Below, piece after piece: positions 8,254 through 19,157 of a stretch of 27,550 nucleotides of DNA (the first letter of the stretch is position 1; each line of letters starts with the position of its first letter). The DNA lies in the NCBI GenBank assembly GCA_900542565.1, contig UQOC01000027.1:1-27550 (forward strand), written 5' to 3'. This DNA is from an uncultured Eubacteriales bacterium. GTDB lineage: Bacteria > Bacillota > Clostridia > Peptostreptococcales > Anaerovoracaceae. A program made the position numbers and the translations under genes. The notes beneath the pieces are model-generated. The model saw only the letters and a list, made by a program, of their open reading frames with translations, searched no databases and was not told the DNA's origin.

Positions 8254-9338
8254 TGTTTATAAAGAGTATCGAACTGAAAAATTTCAGAAACTACGATGAG
8301 CTGACCTTGTCATTTAACGATAAGGTCAACTTTATAGTGGGAGATAACGCCCAGGGCAAGACCAATCTCCTTGAGGGTATCTACATGTCCTCCATCGGAA
8401 AGTCTTTCAGGACATCCAAAGACAGCGAGATGATAGGATTCGGAAAGGATTTCTGCAAGATAAAAGTCGAAGCCCAGAAAAATCTTTTCCTCAGCGATGT
8501 GGAGATAACCATAAGCCGTGAAAAAGGCAAGTCAATAAAGATGGACGGAGTCAACATCCACAAAACATCGGACCTGCTGGAAAACATATATATAGTCATT
8601 TTTTCTCCCGAAGACCTGAAGATAGTAAAGGACGAGCCGGAAAAGCGCAGAAGATTCATAGACCGGGAGCTGTGCCTGCTGAAACCGGCTTACTACGACT
8701 GCCTTAACAATTACAAAAAAGTCCTTCTCCAGAGAAATACATATCTAAAAGAAAAATATATAGACAGATCGGTCCTTGACATCTGGGATATGCAGCTTGC
8801 TTCTTACGGAGCAAGGATAATTTCCATGAGAGATATATTCATAAAAAAACTGGCTCAGATAAGCAGCAAGCTCCACCATAACATAACCAACGGCAGGGAA
8901 AATCTCAAGATAGCCTACGACCCCAATGTAAAGATAGCCGAAGATCAGGAAGCTTATCTTTACAAATGTATCAAGGACTCATATGATAACGACATGAGAC
9001 TGAGGACTACCACCAGGGGGCCTCACCGGGACGATATACAGTTTTTCATAGATAAGATAAATGTGAGGAACTTCGGTTCTCAGGGGCAGCAGCGGACATC
9101 TGCCCTCTCCCTCAAACTGGCGGAGATCGAGCTTATCAGGAACGAGACCGGAGAAAATGCAGTTCTCCTTTTGGATGATGTCATGTCGGAACTGGACCAG
9201 ACAAGACAGGAATTTCTCATCAGATCCCTTTCAGATATACAGCTTTTTATAACCTCAACGGAGATAACAGAAAACCTCAAAGATGTCGTTTCTAAGGGAA
9301 AAATATACAAAATAGAAGAAGGAAAGATAAAGCTCTGA
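8253..9338 (+). CDS. recF: RecF recombination/repair ATPase
   Basis: RecF is an SMC-like ABC ATPase acting with RecO and RecR to load RecA at gaps. The Walker A is GDNAQGKTNLLEGI (from about residue 30). The ABC signature area is FGSQGQQRTSALSLKLAE and the Walker B is LLLDDVMSELD near residue 308. At 361 residues it has normal length. It starts on the last base of the dnaN stop. In many Firmicutes a small S4-domain gene (yaaA) lies between dnaN and recF; here there is no room for it. Confidence 0.98.
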   Translation: MFIKSIELKNFRNYDELTLSFNDKVNFIVGDNAQGKTNLLEGIYMSSIGKSFRTSKDSEMIGFGKDFCKIKVEAQKNLFLSDVEITISREKGKSIKMDGVNIHKTSDLLENIYIVIFSPEDLKIVKDEPEKRRRFIDRELCLLKPAYYDCLNNYKKVLLQRNTYLKEKYIDRSVLDIWDMQLASYGARIISMRDIFIKKLAQISSKLHHNITNGRENLKIAYDPNVKIAEDQEAYLYKCIKDSYDNDMRLRTTTRGPHRDDIQFFIDKINVRNFGSQGQQRTSALSLKLAEIELIRNETGENAVLLLDDVMSELDQTRQEFLIRSLSDIQLFITSTEITENLKDVVSKGKIYKIEEGKIKL

Positions 9339-9378
9339 AAAAATACTATTAAATAAAGATATATGTATAGTATTTTTT
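9338..9378. terminator. AT-rich hairpin terminator after recF
   Basis: A 12-bp perfect inverted repeat (AAAAAATACTAT at 9338-9349 with ATAGTATTTTTT at 9367-9378) encloses a 17-base loop. It begins at the last base of the recF stop codon and ends in six T on either strand. A further run of T at 9384-9389 reinforces it. It is a plausible end for the dnaA-dnaN-recF transcript, though the stem is weak in GC. Confidence 0.65.
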
Positions 9379-9460
9379 AGGGCTTTTTTAGTTTAAAATC
9401 GGCGTTTTAACACCTTTAAAAAATAAAAATAAAGAAAAATACCTAAAAACTCAAAAAAAT

Positions 9461-11453
<1,993 letters not shown>

Positions 11454-11473
11454 GAAAGGAGGACTTCAAGTAC

Positions 11474-13951
11474 ATGACCACATTTTTAGAAGATCAGAAA
11501 ATGATCCAGCATGAGATAAACAAAGAAATGAAGGACTCCTATATCGACTACGCCATGAGCGTTATCGTAAGCCGTGCCCTTCCCGATGTCAGAGACGGAT
11601 TAAAGCCGGTACACAGAAGGATCCTTTACGGTATGAGCGGACTGGGAGTAACTCCTGACAAGCCGCACAAAAAATCAGCCCGTATAGTCGGAGAAGTCAT
11701 GGGTAAATACCACCCTCACGGAGACTCCTCCATATATGACGCAATGGTAAGGCTGGCTCAGCCTTTTAACATAAGATACACTCTCGTAGACGGCCACGGA
11801 AACTTCGGTTCCGTTGACGGAGATGGCGCCGCAGCCATGCGTTATACAGAAGCCCGTATGACTCCGCTGGCTCTGCAGATGCTCAGAGATATTGAAAAAG
11901 ATACGGTAGATTTCACTCCGAACTTTGACGGAGAAGAAAAAGAGCCGGTAGTTTTGCCTGCCCGTTTTCCGAATCTGCTGGTCAACGGATCCAACGGTAT
12001 TGCCGTAGGTATGGCCACATCCATACCACCTCATAATCTTGGAGAAGTTATCGACGCTACCGTCAAGCTCATCGACGAGCCGGAAGCTACCGTAGACGAC
12101 CTGATCAAAATAGTAAAAGGCCCTGACTTCCCTACCGGTGCCATGATAATGGGCAAAACTCCCGTAAGGGAAGCTTACCGCACAGGACAGGGAAAAGCTG
12201 TAGTAAGAGCCGTGACCGAGATCGAAGAAGGTTCCCACGGTAAACAGCAGATAGTCGTGACCGAAATACCTTATCAGGTAAATAAGGCAAGGCTCATAGA
12301 AAAAATAGCAGATCTAGTAAGAGATAAGAGAGTCGAAGGCATAACCGCCATCAGAGACGAATCAAACCGAAAAGGCATGCGTATAGTCATAGAGCTCAAA
12401 CGAGATACAAATGCCAACATCGTCCTCAACAGGCTCTATAAGCATACACAGCTCCAGGACAGCATTTCCATGATAATGCTGGCCCTTGTAGACGGCAAGC
12501 CTAAGATACTCAACCTCCGGGAGATGATAAGCGAGTATCTCAAACACCAGAAAGAAGTGGTAACAAGAAGGACCATCTACGACAAGAAGAAAGCCGAAGC
12601 AAGAGCTCACATCCTGGAAGGTTATCTGATAGCCCTTGATAATATCGACGAGATAATCAGGATAATCAGGAACAGTTATAACGACGCCAAGGAAAAACTC
12701 ATGGAAAGGTTTGAGCTTTCCGAGATCCAGGCTCAGGCCATACTCGACATGCAGCTCCGCAGGCTGCAGGGACTGGAAAAAGAGAAGATCCAGAACGAAT
12801 ACGAAGAACTGCTCAAGAAGATAGCCTACTATGCCGAACTACTGGCTGACGAGCACAAGCTCATGGGAGTTGTAAAAGATGAACTTCTTGAGATAAAAGA
12901 TAAATGGGCAGATAAGAGAAGGACCAAGATCAAGGCAGACGCCCAGGAAATCGACGAAGAAGACCTGATCGAAGAAGAAGAAGTCTGCATCACTCTCACC
13001 CACCTGGGATATATCAAAAGAGTACCTGCCAGCACTTACAAAGCCCAGAAGCGGGGAGGAAAAGGCATTACCGGCCTGACCACCCGTGAAAACGATTTTG
13101 TCAAGAACATGATAATGACATCCACCCACGATTATCTAATGTTCTTTACAAACACCGGAAAGGCGTACAGGATAAAAGCCTACGAGATTCCGGAAGCCGC
13201 AAGGACTGCCAAGGGAACACCTGTGGTCAACTTCCTCAACCTCATGCAGAGAGAAAGAGTTACCGCAGTGATACCTATCAAGGAATTTGCCGAAGACAAG
13301 TATCTGATGGGTGTTACCAAAAACGGGATAATCAAAAAGACTGCCCTTTCCAATTTTGATACCAGCAGAAAAGCCGGACTGATCGCCATGAACCTCAAGG
13401 ATGACGACCAGCTCATAGATATCAAGCAGACCACCGGAAACAACAATGTGATCATCGTTACCAAACACGGCAAGTGTATCAGCTTTTCTGAAGAGGATGT
13501 CAGACCTATGGGCAGGATAGCCGGAGGAGTAAGGGCCATCAAGCTTGAAGGCGGTGACGAAGTTGTTTCCATGGAACTGGTAGAACCGGGACAGGAACTG
13601 CTGGTAGTTACCGAAAAAGGATACGGAAAACGCACCAAGGTAGAGGAATACAAGATACAGGTAAGAGGCGGCAAGGGTCTCCTCACCTATGATAAAGCCA
13701 AGTTCAAAAAGACAGGCCAGCTGGTTGGGGCTATAGTAGTTGACGACGATGATGATGTCATGCTGATCAATTCCAACGGCATAATCATCAGGATGCAGGC
13801 AAGAGAGATCTCAAGGCTCGGCCGTGCTACCCAGGGAGTCAAGATAATGAATGTGGGCGATGATGTGAACATAATCGCCATTGCCAAGGTAGCAAGAGAA
13901 GAAGATGCTGATGACGGACCATCAGACGAAGAACAGATAGAGATAAAATAA
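11474..13951 (+). CDS. gyrA: DNA gyrase subunit A
   Basis: GyrA is the DNA breakage-reunion subunit of gyrase. At 825 residues it has the full breakage domain and C-terminal beta-pinwheel. The N-terminus has [20 protein letters not shown] and the catalytic tyrosine is Tyr124 in [10 protein letters not shown]. The quinolone-determining region reads [17 protein letters not shown], with serine and aspartate at the positions matching E. coli Ser83 and Asp87, so no common resistance change is present. The GyrA box that makes the subunit a gyrase rather than topoisomerase IV appears as QKRGGKG, a slight variant of QRRGGKG. The end is acidic ([16 protein letters not shown]). The Shine-Dalgarno AAAGGAGG lies upstream of ATG 11474. 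Confidence 0.99.
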   Translation: MTTFLEDQKMIQHEINKEMKDSYIDYAMSVIVSRALPDVRDGLKPVHRRILYGMSGLGVTPDKPHKKSARIVGEVMGKYHPHGDSSIYDAMVRLAQPFNIRYTLVDGHGNFGSVDGDGAAAMRYTEARMTPLALQMLRDIEKDTVDFTPNFDGEEKEPVVLPARFPNLLVNGSNGIAVGMATSIPPHNLGEVIDATVKLIDEPEATVDDLIKIVKGPDFPTGAMIMGKTPVREAYRTGQGKAVVRAVTEIEEGSHGKQQIVVTEIPYQVNKARLIEKIADLVRDKRVEGITAIRDESNRKGMRIVIELKRDTNANIVLNRLYKHTQLQDSISMIMLALVDGKPKILNLREMISEYLKHQKEVVTRRTIYDKKKAEARAHILEGYLIALDNIDEIIRIIRNSYNDAKEKLMERFELSEIQAQAILDMQLRRLQGLEKEKIQNEYEELLKKIAYYAELLADEHKLMGVVKDELLEIKDKWADKRRTKIKADAQEIDEEDLIEEEEVCITLTHLGYIKRVPASTYKAQKRGGKGITGLTTRENDFVKNMIMTSTHDYLMFFTNTGKAYRIKAYEIPEAARTAKGTPVVNFLNLMQRERVTAVIPIKEFAEDKYLMGVTKNGIIKKTALSNFDTSRKAGLIAMNLKDDDQLIDIKQTTGNNNVIIVTKHGKCISFSEEDVRPMGRIAGGVRAIKLEGGDEVVSMELVEPGQELLVVTEKGYGKRTKVEEYKIQVRGGKGLLTYDKAKFKKTGQLVGAIVVDDDDDVMLINSNGIIIRMQAREISRLGRATQGVKIMNVGDDVNIIAIAKVAREEDADDGPSDEEQIEIK

Positions 13952-13980
13952 AAAGCTCTAAATAAAAGGAGGCCATATCA

Positions 13981-14382
13981 ATGACTGACAAATTGCAATT
14001 TGTCATTCCAGGCAAACCCCAATATATAACCATTGTAAGGCTTGCGGTAGGAACTGCCGCCGACACGGCAGGTTTTGATGTAGAAGAGATAGAGGACATC
14101 AAGACTGCGGTAAGCGAAGCCTGCAAGAATATAAGCTGCCACGGTTCAGAAGGATTCGCCGATGAATATAAGGTAGAATGTTTTCTTGACGAAGGAAAAA
14201 TGGAGATATATGTCACCGATACCAGCAGTGATCACAAATTGAAAAAGGTACAAAAGCCTTGCCTTGACTGCCCCAACGAAGGGGATCTGGGTTTGTATGT
14301 CATAAGATCGCTGATGACATCCGTAGAACTTGTCCAAGATGAAAACTGCAAGAAATCTATAAAAATGACAAAGGCAAAATAA
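13981..14382 (+). CDS. rsbW: RsbW/SpoIIAB-like anti-sigma factor (GHKL ATPase fold)
   Basis: This 133-residue protein has the HATPase fold of anti-sigma kinases such as RsbW. It would bind and hold the sigma factor encoded next, until a partner-switch antagonist releases it. Visible motifs are the N-box IKTAVSEACKNISCHG (about residues 41-56) and the late glycine motif GDLGLYVIRSLM (about 100-111). The G1 motif, normally Asp-x-Gly, reads TDTSSD here, so a glycine expected near the nucleotide is missing. A cysteine pair CLDC precedes the late motif. The ATG at 13981 has AAAGGAGG. Its stop overlaps the sigma start (TAATG), so the two are made together. No RsbV antagonist gene lies beside it. 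The name is by similarity and position; kinase activity is not shown. Confidence 0.85.
   Translation: MTDKLQFVIPGKPQYITIVRLAVGTAADTAGFDVEEIEDIKTAVSEACKNISCHGSEGFADEYKVECFLDEGKMEIYVTDTSSDHKLKKVQKPCLDCPNEGDLGLYVIRSLMTSVELVQDENCKKSIKMTKAK
13986..14005. repeat. 20-bp perfect palindrome across the rsbW 5' coding end
   Basis: Half-site TGACAAATTG is followed directly by its exact reverse complement, starting at codon 2 of the anti-sigma gene. It could be a dimeric repressor site, or in mRNA a hairpin next to the start codon. It also encodes ordinary residues (TDKLQFVI). Confidence 0.8.
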
Positions 14383-15113
14383 TGAATTCAGAATTGTTCA
14401 ACCGGTACAAGGAAAATCCGACAATAGAATTAAGAAATCAGATAGTAGAAGAAAATCTGTACATGGTTGATATCCTCATCAGAAAATACCTGGGAAAAGG
14501 TGTCGATTACGATGATCTTTACCAGGTGGGCGCTCTTGCTCTGGTTTCTGCTGTGGAAAGATTTGATGTGTCCAAAGGCTACGAATTCAAAAGCTTTGCG
14601 ACGCCTACCATCCTCGGAGAGATAAAAAAATATTTCCGCGATAAACAGTGGAGCCTGAAAGTGCCAAGGCGGTTAAAGGAAATAGCGACCAAAGTCCAGG
14701 AAGTGAAAAACTCCCTCAGCAATACACTTGGCCGTGCTCCAAGCGTTGACGAGATAGCCAAAGCTACCGGATATACCCACGAACAGATAATGCAGGCTCT
14801 CGAAAGTTCCAAGGCATACGGGACATACTCCCTCGAAAGCGCCGCTGCCGGAGCCGGAGACAACGGAGACGACAATCCGCTGGAAAAATATATCGGGTTT
14901 GAAGATTCGGGATATGAGCGGGTAGAAATGAATGAGATCGTTTCTAAGGTACTTGAAAGTTTCAGCGATACCTATAAGTTCATCTTCAAGGAGAGATTCA
15001 TCGAGAACAAGCCCCAGGCGGCCATCGCAAAGGAACTGGGCGTTTCACAGATGACCATTTCACGCGCCGAAAAAAAAATAGTTGAACAGTTTAAAAAAGA
15101 AATACGCAGATAA
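14382..15113 (+). CDS. sigB: SigB/SigF-family alternative RNA polymerase sigma factor
   Basis: This 243-residue sigma-70 group 3 factor belongs to the SigB/SigF/SigG type. Region 2 includes LIRKYLGKGVDYDDLYQVG, AVERFDVSKGYEFKSFATP and TILGEIKKYFRD. Region 3 carries VPRRLKEIATKVQEV and GRAPSVDEIAKATG. Region 4 has the helix-turn-helix KPQAAIAKELGVSQMTISR. There is no extra N-terminal region 1.1. It overlaps the upstream anti-sigma gene by one base, the usual partner arrangement. Position after gyrA matches the general-stress sigma locus of C. difficile as I recall it, so SigB is favoured over the sporulation factor SigF, but the sequence alone does not separate them. Confidence 0.88.
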   Translation: MNSELFNRYKENPTIELRNQIVEENLYMVDILIRKYLGKGVDYDDLYQVGALALVSAVERFDVSKGYEFKSFATPTILGEIKKYFRDKQWSLKVPRRLKEIATKVQEVKNSLSNTLGRAPSVDEIAKATGYTHEQIMQALESSKAYGTYSLESAAAGAGDNGDDNPLEKYIGFEDSGYERVEMNEIVSKVLESFSDTYKFIFKERFIENKPQAAIAKELGVSQMTISRAEKKIVEQFKKEIRR

Positions 15114-15124
15114 ATAAGATCTGA

Positions 15125-15170
15125 CCGCCGGCAGGCGGAAAAAGAAACTTAAGCCCGTCCGAAGAGACGG
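15125..15170 (+). other. Two small GC hairpins in the sigB-trpS gap
   Basis: CCGCC/GGCGG (15125-15129 with 15134-15138) and CCGTC/GACGG (15155-15159 with 15166-15170) form two short stems ahead of the trpS Shine-Dalgarno. Neither is followed by a T-run, so they are not clear terminators. No T-box specifier structure is visible. They may be transcript-processing or minor structural elements. Confidence 0.35.
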
Positions 15171-15187
15171 AGAAAGAAGGAAATAAA

Positions 15188-16168
15188 ATGAAAAGAGTTT
15201 TTTCGGGGGTCCAGCCTACAGGAAACATCCATCTGGGCAATTATCTAGGAGCCCTCAAGCAGTTCGTAGAACTTCAGAACGAATATGAGTGCGTATATTG
15301 TATAGTAGATCTCCACGCAATAACCGTTCCCCAGGACCCTAAAGAACTGAAGCAGCATATCCTTGATGTAGCCGCTTTGTATCTTGCCGTAGGAGTTGAC
15401 CCGAAAAAATCCATCGTTTTTGTACAGTCTGATGTTTCAGGACATTCAGAACTTTCATGGATCCTCACATGTAATTCATATACCGGCGAGCTTTCCCGCA
15501 TGACTCAGTTTAAAGACAAGAGTAAGAATAAGGAATCTGCTCCGGCGGGACTTTTCATGTATCCGGTACTCATGGCAGCAGACATCCTTCTCTACGATAC
15601 TGATCTGGTGCCTGTAGGAAACGACCAGAAACAGCATATTGAGCTGTGCAGAGATATTGCAGGCAGGATCAACAGCAAATATCCGGGTACTTTTGTAATG
15701 CCTGACGGATATTTTCCTAAGGAAGGCGCCCGTATAATGGCCCTGGACGACCCGATCAAAAAGATGAGCAAGAGCGCCGAAAACATCCACTCCAGGATCT
15801 CATTGCTGGACGAACCGTCCAAGATCAAAAAATCCATAATGAAAGCTACCACCGATTCCGAGGGAGTGATACGCTTCGATGTGGAAAACAAACCGGGGAT
15901 CAGCAATCTGCTGACAATCTACAGCGCATTGACAGGCGAATCGGTCGCCTCCCTTGAAGCCAGATACGAGGGCAAGGGTTACGGAGACTTCAAGAAAGCC
16001 CTGGTCGAGGTTACAGCAGACGCTCTGGCCCCGATCAGAGAAAGGTTTGCAGAAATCCGCCAGTCTCAGGAGCTCATCGACATACTGAAAGACGGCGCAT
16101 GCCGGGCCGACGCCATCGCCCAGCAGACTTTAAAGCGCGTAAAGGATAACTTCGGGCTGGGGCTGTAG
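15188..16168 (+). CDS. trpS: Tryptophanyl-tRNA synthetase
   Basis: TrpS charges tRNA-Trp with tryptophan. The 326-residue class I synthetase begins MKRVFSGVQPTGNIHLGNYL, with the HIGH-type motif HLGN at residues 15-18. The second signature KMSKS is at residues 192-196. LMAADILLYDTDLVPVGNDQ and the helical C-terminal domain are typical. Length matches the family. The ATG at 15188 follows AGAAGG. No promoter or T-box is evident in the 74-base gap, so it may be read from the sigB transcript. It ends against the repeat-rich gap and the bidirectional terminator at 16436. Confidence 0.98.
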   Translation: MKRVFSGVQPTGNIHLGNYLGALKQFVELQNEYECVYCIVDLHAITVPQDPKELKQHILDVAALYLAVGVDPKKSIVFVQSDVSGHSELSWILTCNSYTGELSRMTQFKDKSKNKESAPAGLFMYPVLMAADILLYDTDLVPVGNDQKQHIELCRDIAGRINSKYPGTFVMPDGYFPKEGARIMALDDPIKKMSKSAENIHSRISLLDEPSKIKKSIMKATTDSEGVIRFDVENKPGISNLLTIYSALTGESVASLEARYEGKGYGDFKKALVEVTADALAPIRERFAEIRQSQELIDILKDGACRADAIAQQTLKRVKDNFGLGL

Positions 16169-16232
16169 CTTGCGGTACTGCCTGGGCTGTAACGGGCCGG
16201 AGTTGCGTGCTCATTGTGGCCGGCATGCCAGA

Positions 16233-16284
16233 TTGGGTTGTTTTGCCGGTAAGCCAGCTTGGGTTGGTTTGCCGGTAAGGCAGC
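16233..16284. repeat. 26-bp tandem repeat, two copies
   Basis: Units at 16233-16258 and 16259-16284 share the core TTGGGTTG-TTTGCCGGTAAG-CAGC and differ at two of 26 positions. They lie just after trpS with no gene. Confidence 0.85.
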
Positions 16285-16322
16285 CAATGCCGGCCTGTCC
16301 GATTCGCCAAGCGTGCCGGACG

Positions 16323-16363
16323 ATGTTGGCTTTTTTTCACATGACCCGTGGAAAAGCCAACAT
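16323..16363. repeat. Inverted repeat ATGTTGGCTTTT, copy 1
   Basis: There is a 12-bp perfect inverted repeat, 16323-16334 with 16352-16363, enclosing a 17-base loop. The same arm recurs at 16405 and 16486. Confidence 0.85.
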
Positions 16364-16404
16364 TTTTCTATTTTTTGGCGTATATTGGCTGTCGAAATAT
16401 GTCG

Positions 16405-16498
16405 ATGTTGGCTTTTTGATGCGGCAAACAAAAAACAGGTAACAGTTTTTCGGAAAACTGTTACCTGAAATACTTTTTTTAATGCAAAAAGCCAACAT
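16405..16498. repeat. Inverted repeat ATGTTGGCTTTTTG, copy 2, surrounding the terminator
   Basis: Arms at 16405-16418 and 16485-16498 are 14-bp perfect complements. They carry the same motif as copy 1 and enclose the terminator hairpin at 16436-16467, producing a nested long stem-loop. Confidence 0.85.
16436..16467. terminator. Bidirectional terminator between trpS and metH
   Basis: A perfect 14-bp stem (CAGGTAACAGTTTT with its complement) closes on a TCGG tetraloop. On the minus strand a T-run follows directly (16430-16435, interrupted tract beyond). On the plus strand T7 follows a few bases later (16473-16480). It suits both convergent transcripts. Confidence 0.9.
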
Positions 16499-16718
16499 GA
16501 GTAGTGATTTTATGCCATATCGGCATGTTTCTCTCGCTGATGTTAGCTATTTTATTGCCGGATCGAAATATAGCCAACACAGGCCATCGGATCTGGTATG
16601 GGGCCGGGTTTCATTGTGCGAATGCTGCATTAAAGCCAGAAATCCATAATATATCATCTGGTTCAAAAGACCGGCCCGGTCATGGCTGCCTGCAAAGGCT
16701 CTGCCACAGCCCCATGGA

Positions 16719-19154
16719 TCAGATCTGATCCATATACCTTACCGTCTCCATGGCGTCTTTGGCGTATTTGTCGGCTCCAATACGCCGGGCGTATTCTTCG
16801 TTCATCACGGCGCCGCCTACTACGATCTTACATTGAGGCGCTTTCTCCCGCAGGAGCTCGATGGTCTGCGCCATTGCCGGAACGGTGGTGGTCATAAGGG
16901 CGCTGAGGCCGGCGGCCGGGGCGCCGCTTTCGATAACGGCGTTTACTATATCTTCCGGCGGCACATCTTTGCCCAGGTCTATCACATCAAAGCCGTAATT
17001 TTCCAGGAGAAGCTTGACTATGTTCTTGCCTATGTCGTGTATATCGCCGTGGACTGTAGCTATGACCACCGGGAACTTGCCGGAAGCGGCGTCCTCTACT
17101 GACATGCAGGCTTTTATCTTCTCAAAGGAAGCTTTGGCCGCCTCGGCGCTCATCAGGAGCTGAGGCAGAAAGACCTTTTTACTTTCAAAGTCAGCGCCAA
17201 CGATATCGAGGGCCGGGATTATCTCATTTTGTATTATGGAAAGAGGCTGATGAGTGTTTAGAAGAGTCTGTGTCTGCTCTCCGGCGCTTTCCTTTAGCCC
17301 CTTTATGATACATCTTTGCAGTTCGGAGGCGTATCTGTCTGGATCGGCCGCTCCTGCTGATGAGCCGGCTGAACTGTTTGCTGTCCCGGCTGGCCCGGCC
17401 GCCGAAGCCGCCTGCTGACTCTGGGCCGGGATAGAAGCGGCGAACTCTATGTAGTCTGAACAGTTTTCATCCATCTGGTGCAGAGCTCTGAAAGCATGAT
17501 ATACCTTCATCATATCCAGAGAATAAGGATTCATTATGGCGGCTGAAAGACCCTTTTCCATAGCGCAGGCAAAGAAAGCGCTGTTTATGGCCTCTCTGGC
17601 CGGAAGTCCAAAGGATACATTGGAAACTCCCAGCGAAGTGTGGCACCCAAGCTCCGTCCTTATCAGGTAAACGGCTTTCAGCGTTTCAACGGCCGCAGTC
17701 GGTTCTGCGCTGACAGTCATTGCCAGAGGGTCGAATATTATGTCTTTTTTATCTATGCCGTATTGGGCGGCTCTTTCCAATATGCGGCGTGCGATGGAAA
17801 GCCTGCCTTCGGCTGTTTGAGGTATGCCGCCGTCATCCAGGGTCAGAGCCACCACAAGGCCTCCGTATTTTTTTACCAGAGGAAATATGGCTTCCATGGA
17901 AGATTCTTTTCCGCTGACAGAATTTATCATGGCCTTGCCGTTGTACCGGCGGAGGGCCGCTTCCATTGCCGCCGGGTCGGAAGTGTCGATCTGAAGGGGC
18001 AGGTCGATGATGGCCTGGAGTTCGCACACGGCATTTTTAAGCATAGTCGGCTCGTCTATATCAGGCAGGCCTACATTGACATCAAGGATGTGCACGCCCT
18101 TTTCCTGCTGGTTTATGCCCTCTTGCAGGATATAGTCCATATCGTTTTCTATGAGGGCCTGCTTGAAACGCTTCTTGCCGGTAGGATTGATACGCTCGCC
18201 GATGAGTATCGGGCTGTCTCCGAAATTTACGGCGTGGGTATAGGATGAAACGCAGGTAATGTTCTTTGGCGTTACAGGAAGCGGGTCAAGGCCTGATGTT
18301 GCGGATACGATGTGCTTTATGTATTCCGGGTCGGTACCGCAGCAGCCGCCGACTACCCGGACTCCTTTTCTGACTGCTTCTGCCATATCTGAAGCAAACT
18401 CGTCAGGCAGGGTGCTGTATACAGCTTTTCCGTCAACTTCCGTCGGAAGTCCGGCGTTTGGCTTGAGCATCACAGGGATCGAAGCGCAGCTGAGAAGCTC
18501 GTCCACCACTCCCATAAGCTGTTTTGGCTCAAGGGAACAGTTGGCCCCGACCGCATCTGCTCCCATGGCTTCGACCATGGCCACCATAGCGGCAGGCGAA
18601 GCCCCTGTCATCAGTTTTCCGTCTTCACCGTAGGCGTTGGAAACAAAGACAGGCAGGTCGCAGTTTTCCTTGGCGGCCAGCAGGGCGGCTTTGGTCTCGT
18701 AGCTGTCGCTCATGGTCTCTATGAAGATCAGGTCAACTCCGCTTGCTGCCCCTACTCTGACTATCTGGGCGAAAAGCCGGACGGCGTCCTCAAAGTCGAA
18801 GTCTCCGTAAGGTTTGAGGAGCTTGCCGCATGGACCTATGTCCAGGGCGATGAATTTTTCCTGTGATCCTGATGAGGTATCTCTCGCCCGCTTGGCATTT
18901 TCTACGGCGGCCCGTATTATCTCCTCTAACTCAGGCGTATCAAACTTGAGAGAGTTGGCCCCGAAAGTATTGGTATTTACCACATTGCTCCCAGCGTCGA
19001 AATATCCTCTCTGGATTTTTTCTATGACATCGGGGTGGGTCAGGTTCCACCTTTCAGGCAGCTCGCCGGGCGCAAGGCCCGCTTCCTGGAGGAGAGTTCC
19101 CATGCCCCCGTCCAGATACAGGATGTTGTTTTTCATATAGTCTAAAATATTCAT
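16719..19154 (-). CDS. metH: Cobalamin-dependent methionine synthase MetH, lacking the reactivation domain
   Basis: MetH moves a methyl group from 5-methyltetrahydrofolate to homocysteine via cobalamin. The 811 residues contain a homocysteine methyltransferase domain (about 1-300; DGGMGTLLQE, GANCSLEP, zinc cysteines in GGCCGT near 270) and a pterin-binding domain (about 320-560; LIGERINPTGKKRF). After these come the cobalamin cap and the cobalamin-binding domain, with the cobalt-ligand motif DIHDIG near residue 704 followed by GLSALMTTT and VVGGAV. An Ala/Gly/Ser-rich linker sits at about 575-603, between the pterin and cobalamin domains. The C-terminal AdoMet-binding activation domain of E. 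coli MetH (total about 1,230 residues) is absent; a separate protein is encoded three bases upstream. The ATG at 19154 has AGGAA-type Shine-Dalgarno sequence. It is the last gene of the metF operon. Confidence 0.96.
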   Translation of the reverse strand: MNILDYMKNNILYLDGGMGTLLQEAGLAPGELPERWNLTHPDVIEKIQRGYFDAGSNVVNTNTFGANSLKFDTPELEEIIRAAVENAKRARDTSSGSQEKFIALDIGPCGKLLKPYGDFDFEDAVRLFAQIVRVGAASGVDLIFIETMSDSYETKAALLAAKENCDLPVFVSNAYGEDGKLMTGASPAAMVAMVEAMGADAVGANCSLEPKQLMGVVDELLSCASIPVMLKPNAGLPTEVDGKAVYSTLPDEFASDMAEAVRKGVRVVGGCCGTDPEYIKHIVSATSGLDPLPVTPKNITCVSSYTHAVNFGDSPILIGERINPTGKKRFKQALIENDMDYILQEGINQQEKGVHILDVNVGLPDIDEPTMLKNAVCELQAIIDLPLQIDTSDPAAMEAALRRYNGKAMINSVSGKESSMEAIFPLVKKYGGLVVALTLDDGGIPQTAEGRLSIARRILERAAQYGIDKKDIIFDPLAMTVSAEPTAAVETLKAVYLIRTELGCHTSLGVSNVSFGLPAREAINSAFFACAMEKGLSAAIMNPYSLDMMKVYHAFRALHQMDENCSDYIEFAASIPAQSQQAASAAGPAGTANSSAGSSAGAADPDRYASELQRCIIKGLKESAGEQTQTLLNTHQPLSIIQNEIIPALDIVGADFESKKVFLPQLLMSAEAAKASFEKIKACMSVEDAASGKFPVVIATVHGDIHDIGKNIVKLLLENYGFDVIDLGKDVPPEDIVNAVIESGAPAAGLSALMTTTVPAMAQTIELLREKAPQCKIVVGGAVMNEEYARRIGADKYAKDAMETVRYMDQI

Positions 19155-19157
19155 AAA

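Larger units (their letters stand above)
16169..16718. other. Repeat-rich intergenic region between convergent trpS and metH
   Basis: This 550-base gap has no credible gene. It holds a 26-bp tandem repeat (16233-16284), inverted copies of an ATGTTGGCTTTT motif (16323-16363 and 16405-16498), a bidirectional terminator (16436-16467), and a degraded relative of the motif around 16541-16580. Small open frames cross the repeats but have no ribosome binding sites. Confidence 0.75.

Noticed and set aside
13180..13686. Long minus-strand frame inside gyrA
   Set aside because: It is antisense to an intact, highly conserved gene and has serine-rich shadow composition.
15114..15187. T-box or attenuator ahead of trpS
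   Set aside because: The 74-base gap is too short for a T-box and has no terminator/antiterminator pair.
16170..16468. Small plus- and minus-strand frames between trpS and metH
   Set aside because: They cross tandem and inverted repeats and the terminator, lack ribosome sites and show no protein-like composition.
16169..16718. CRISPR array
   Set aside because: The repeats are palindromic or adjacent tandem copies without regular unique spacers, and no cas genes are present.
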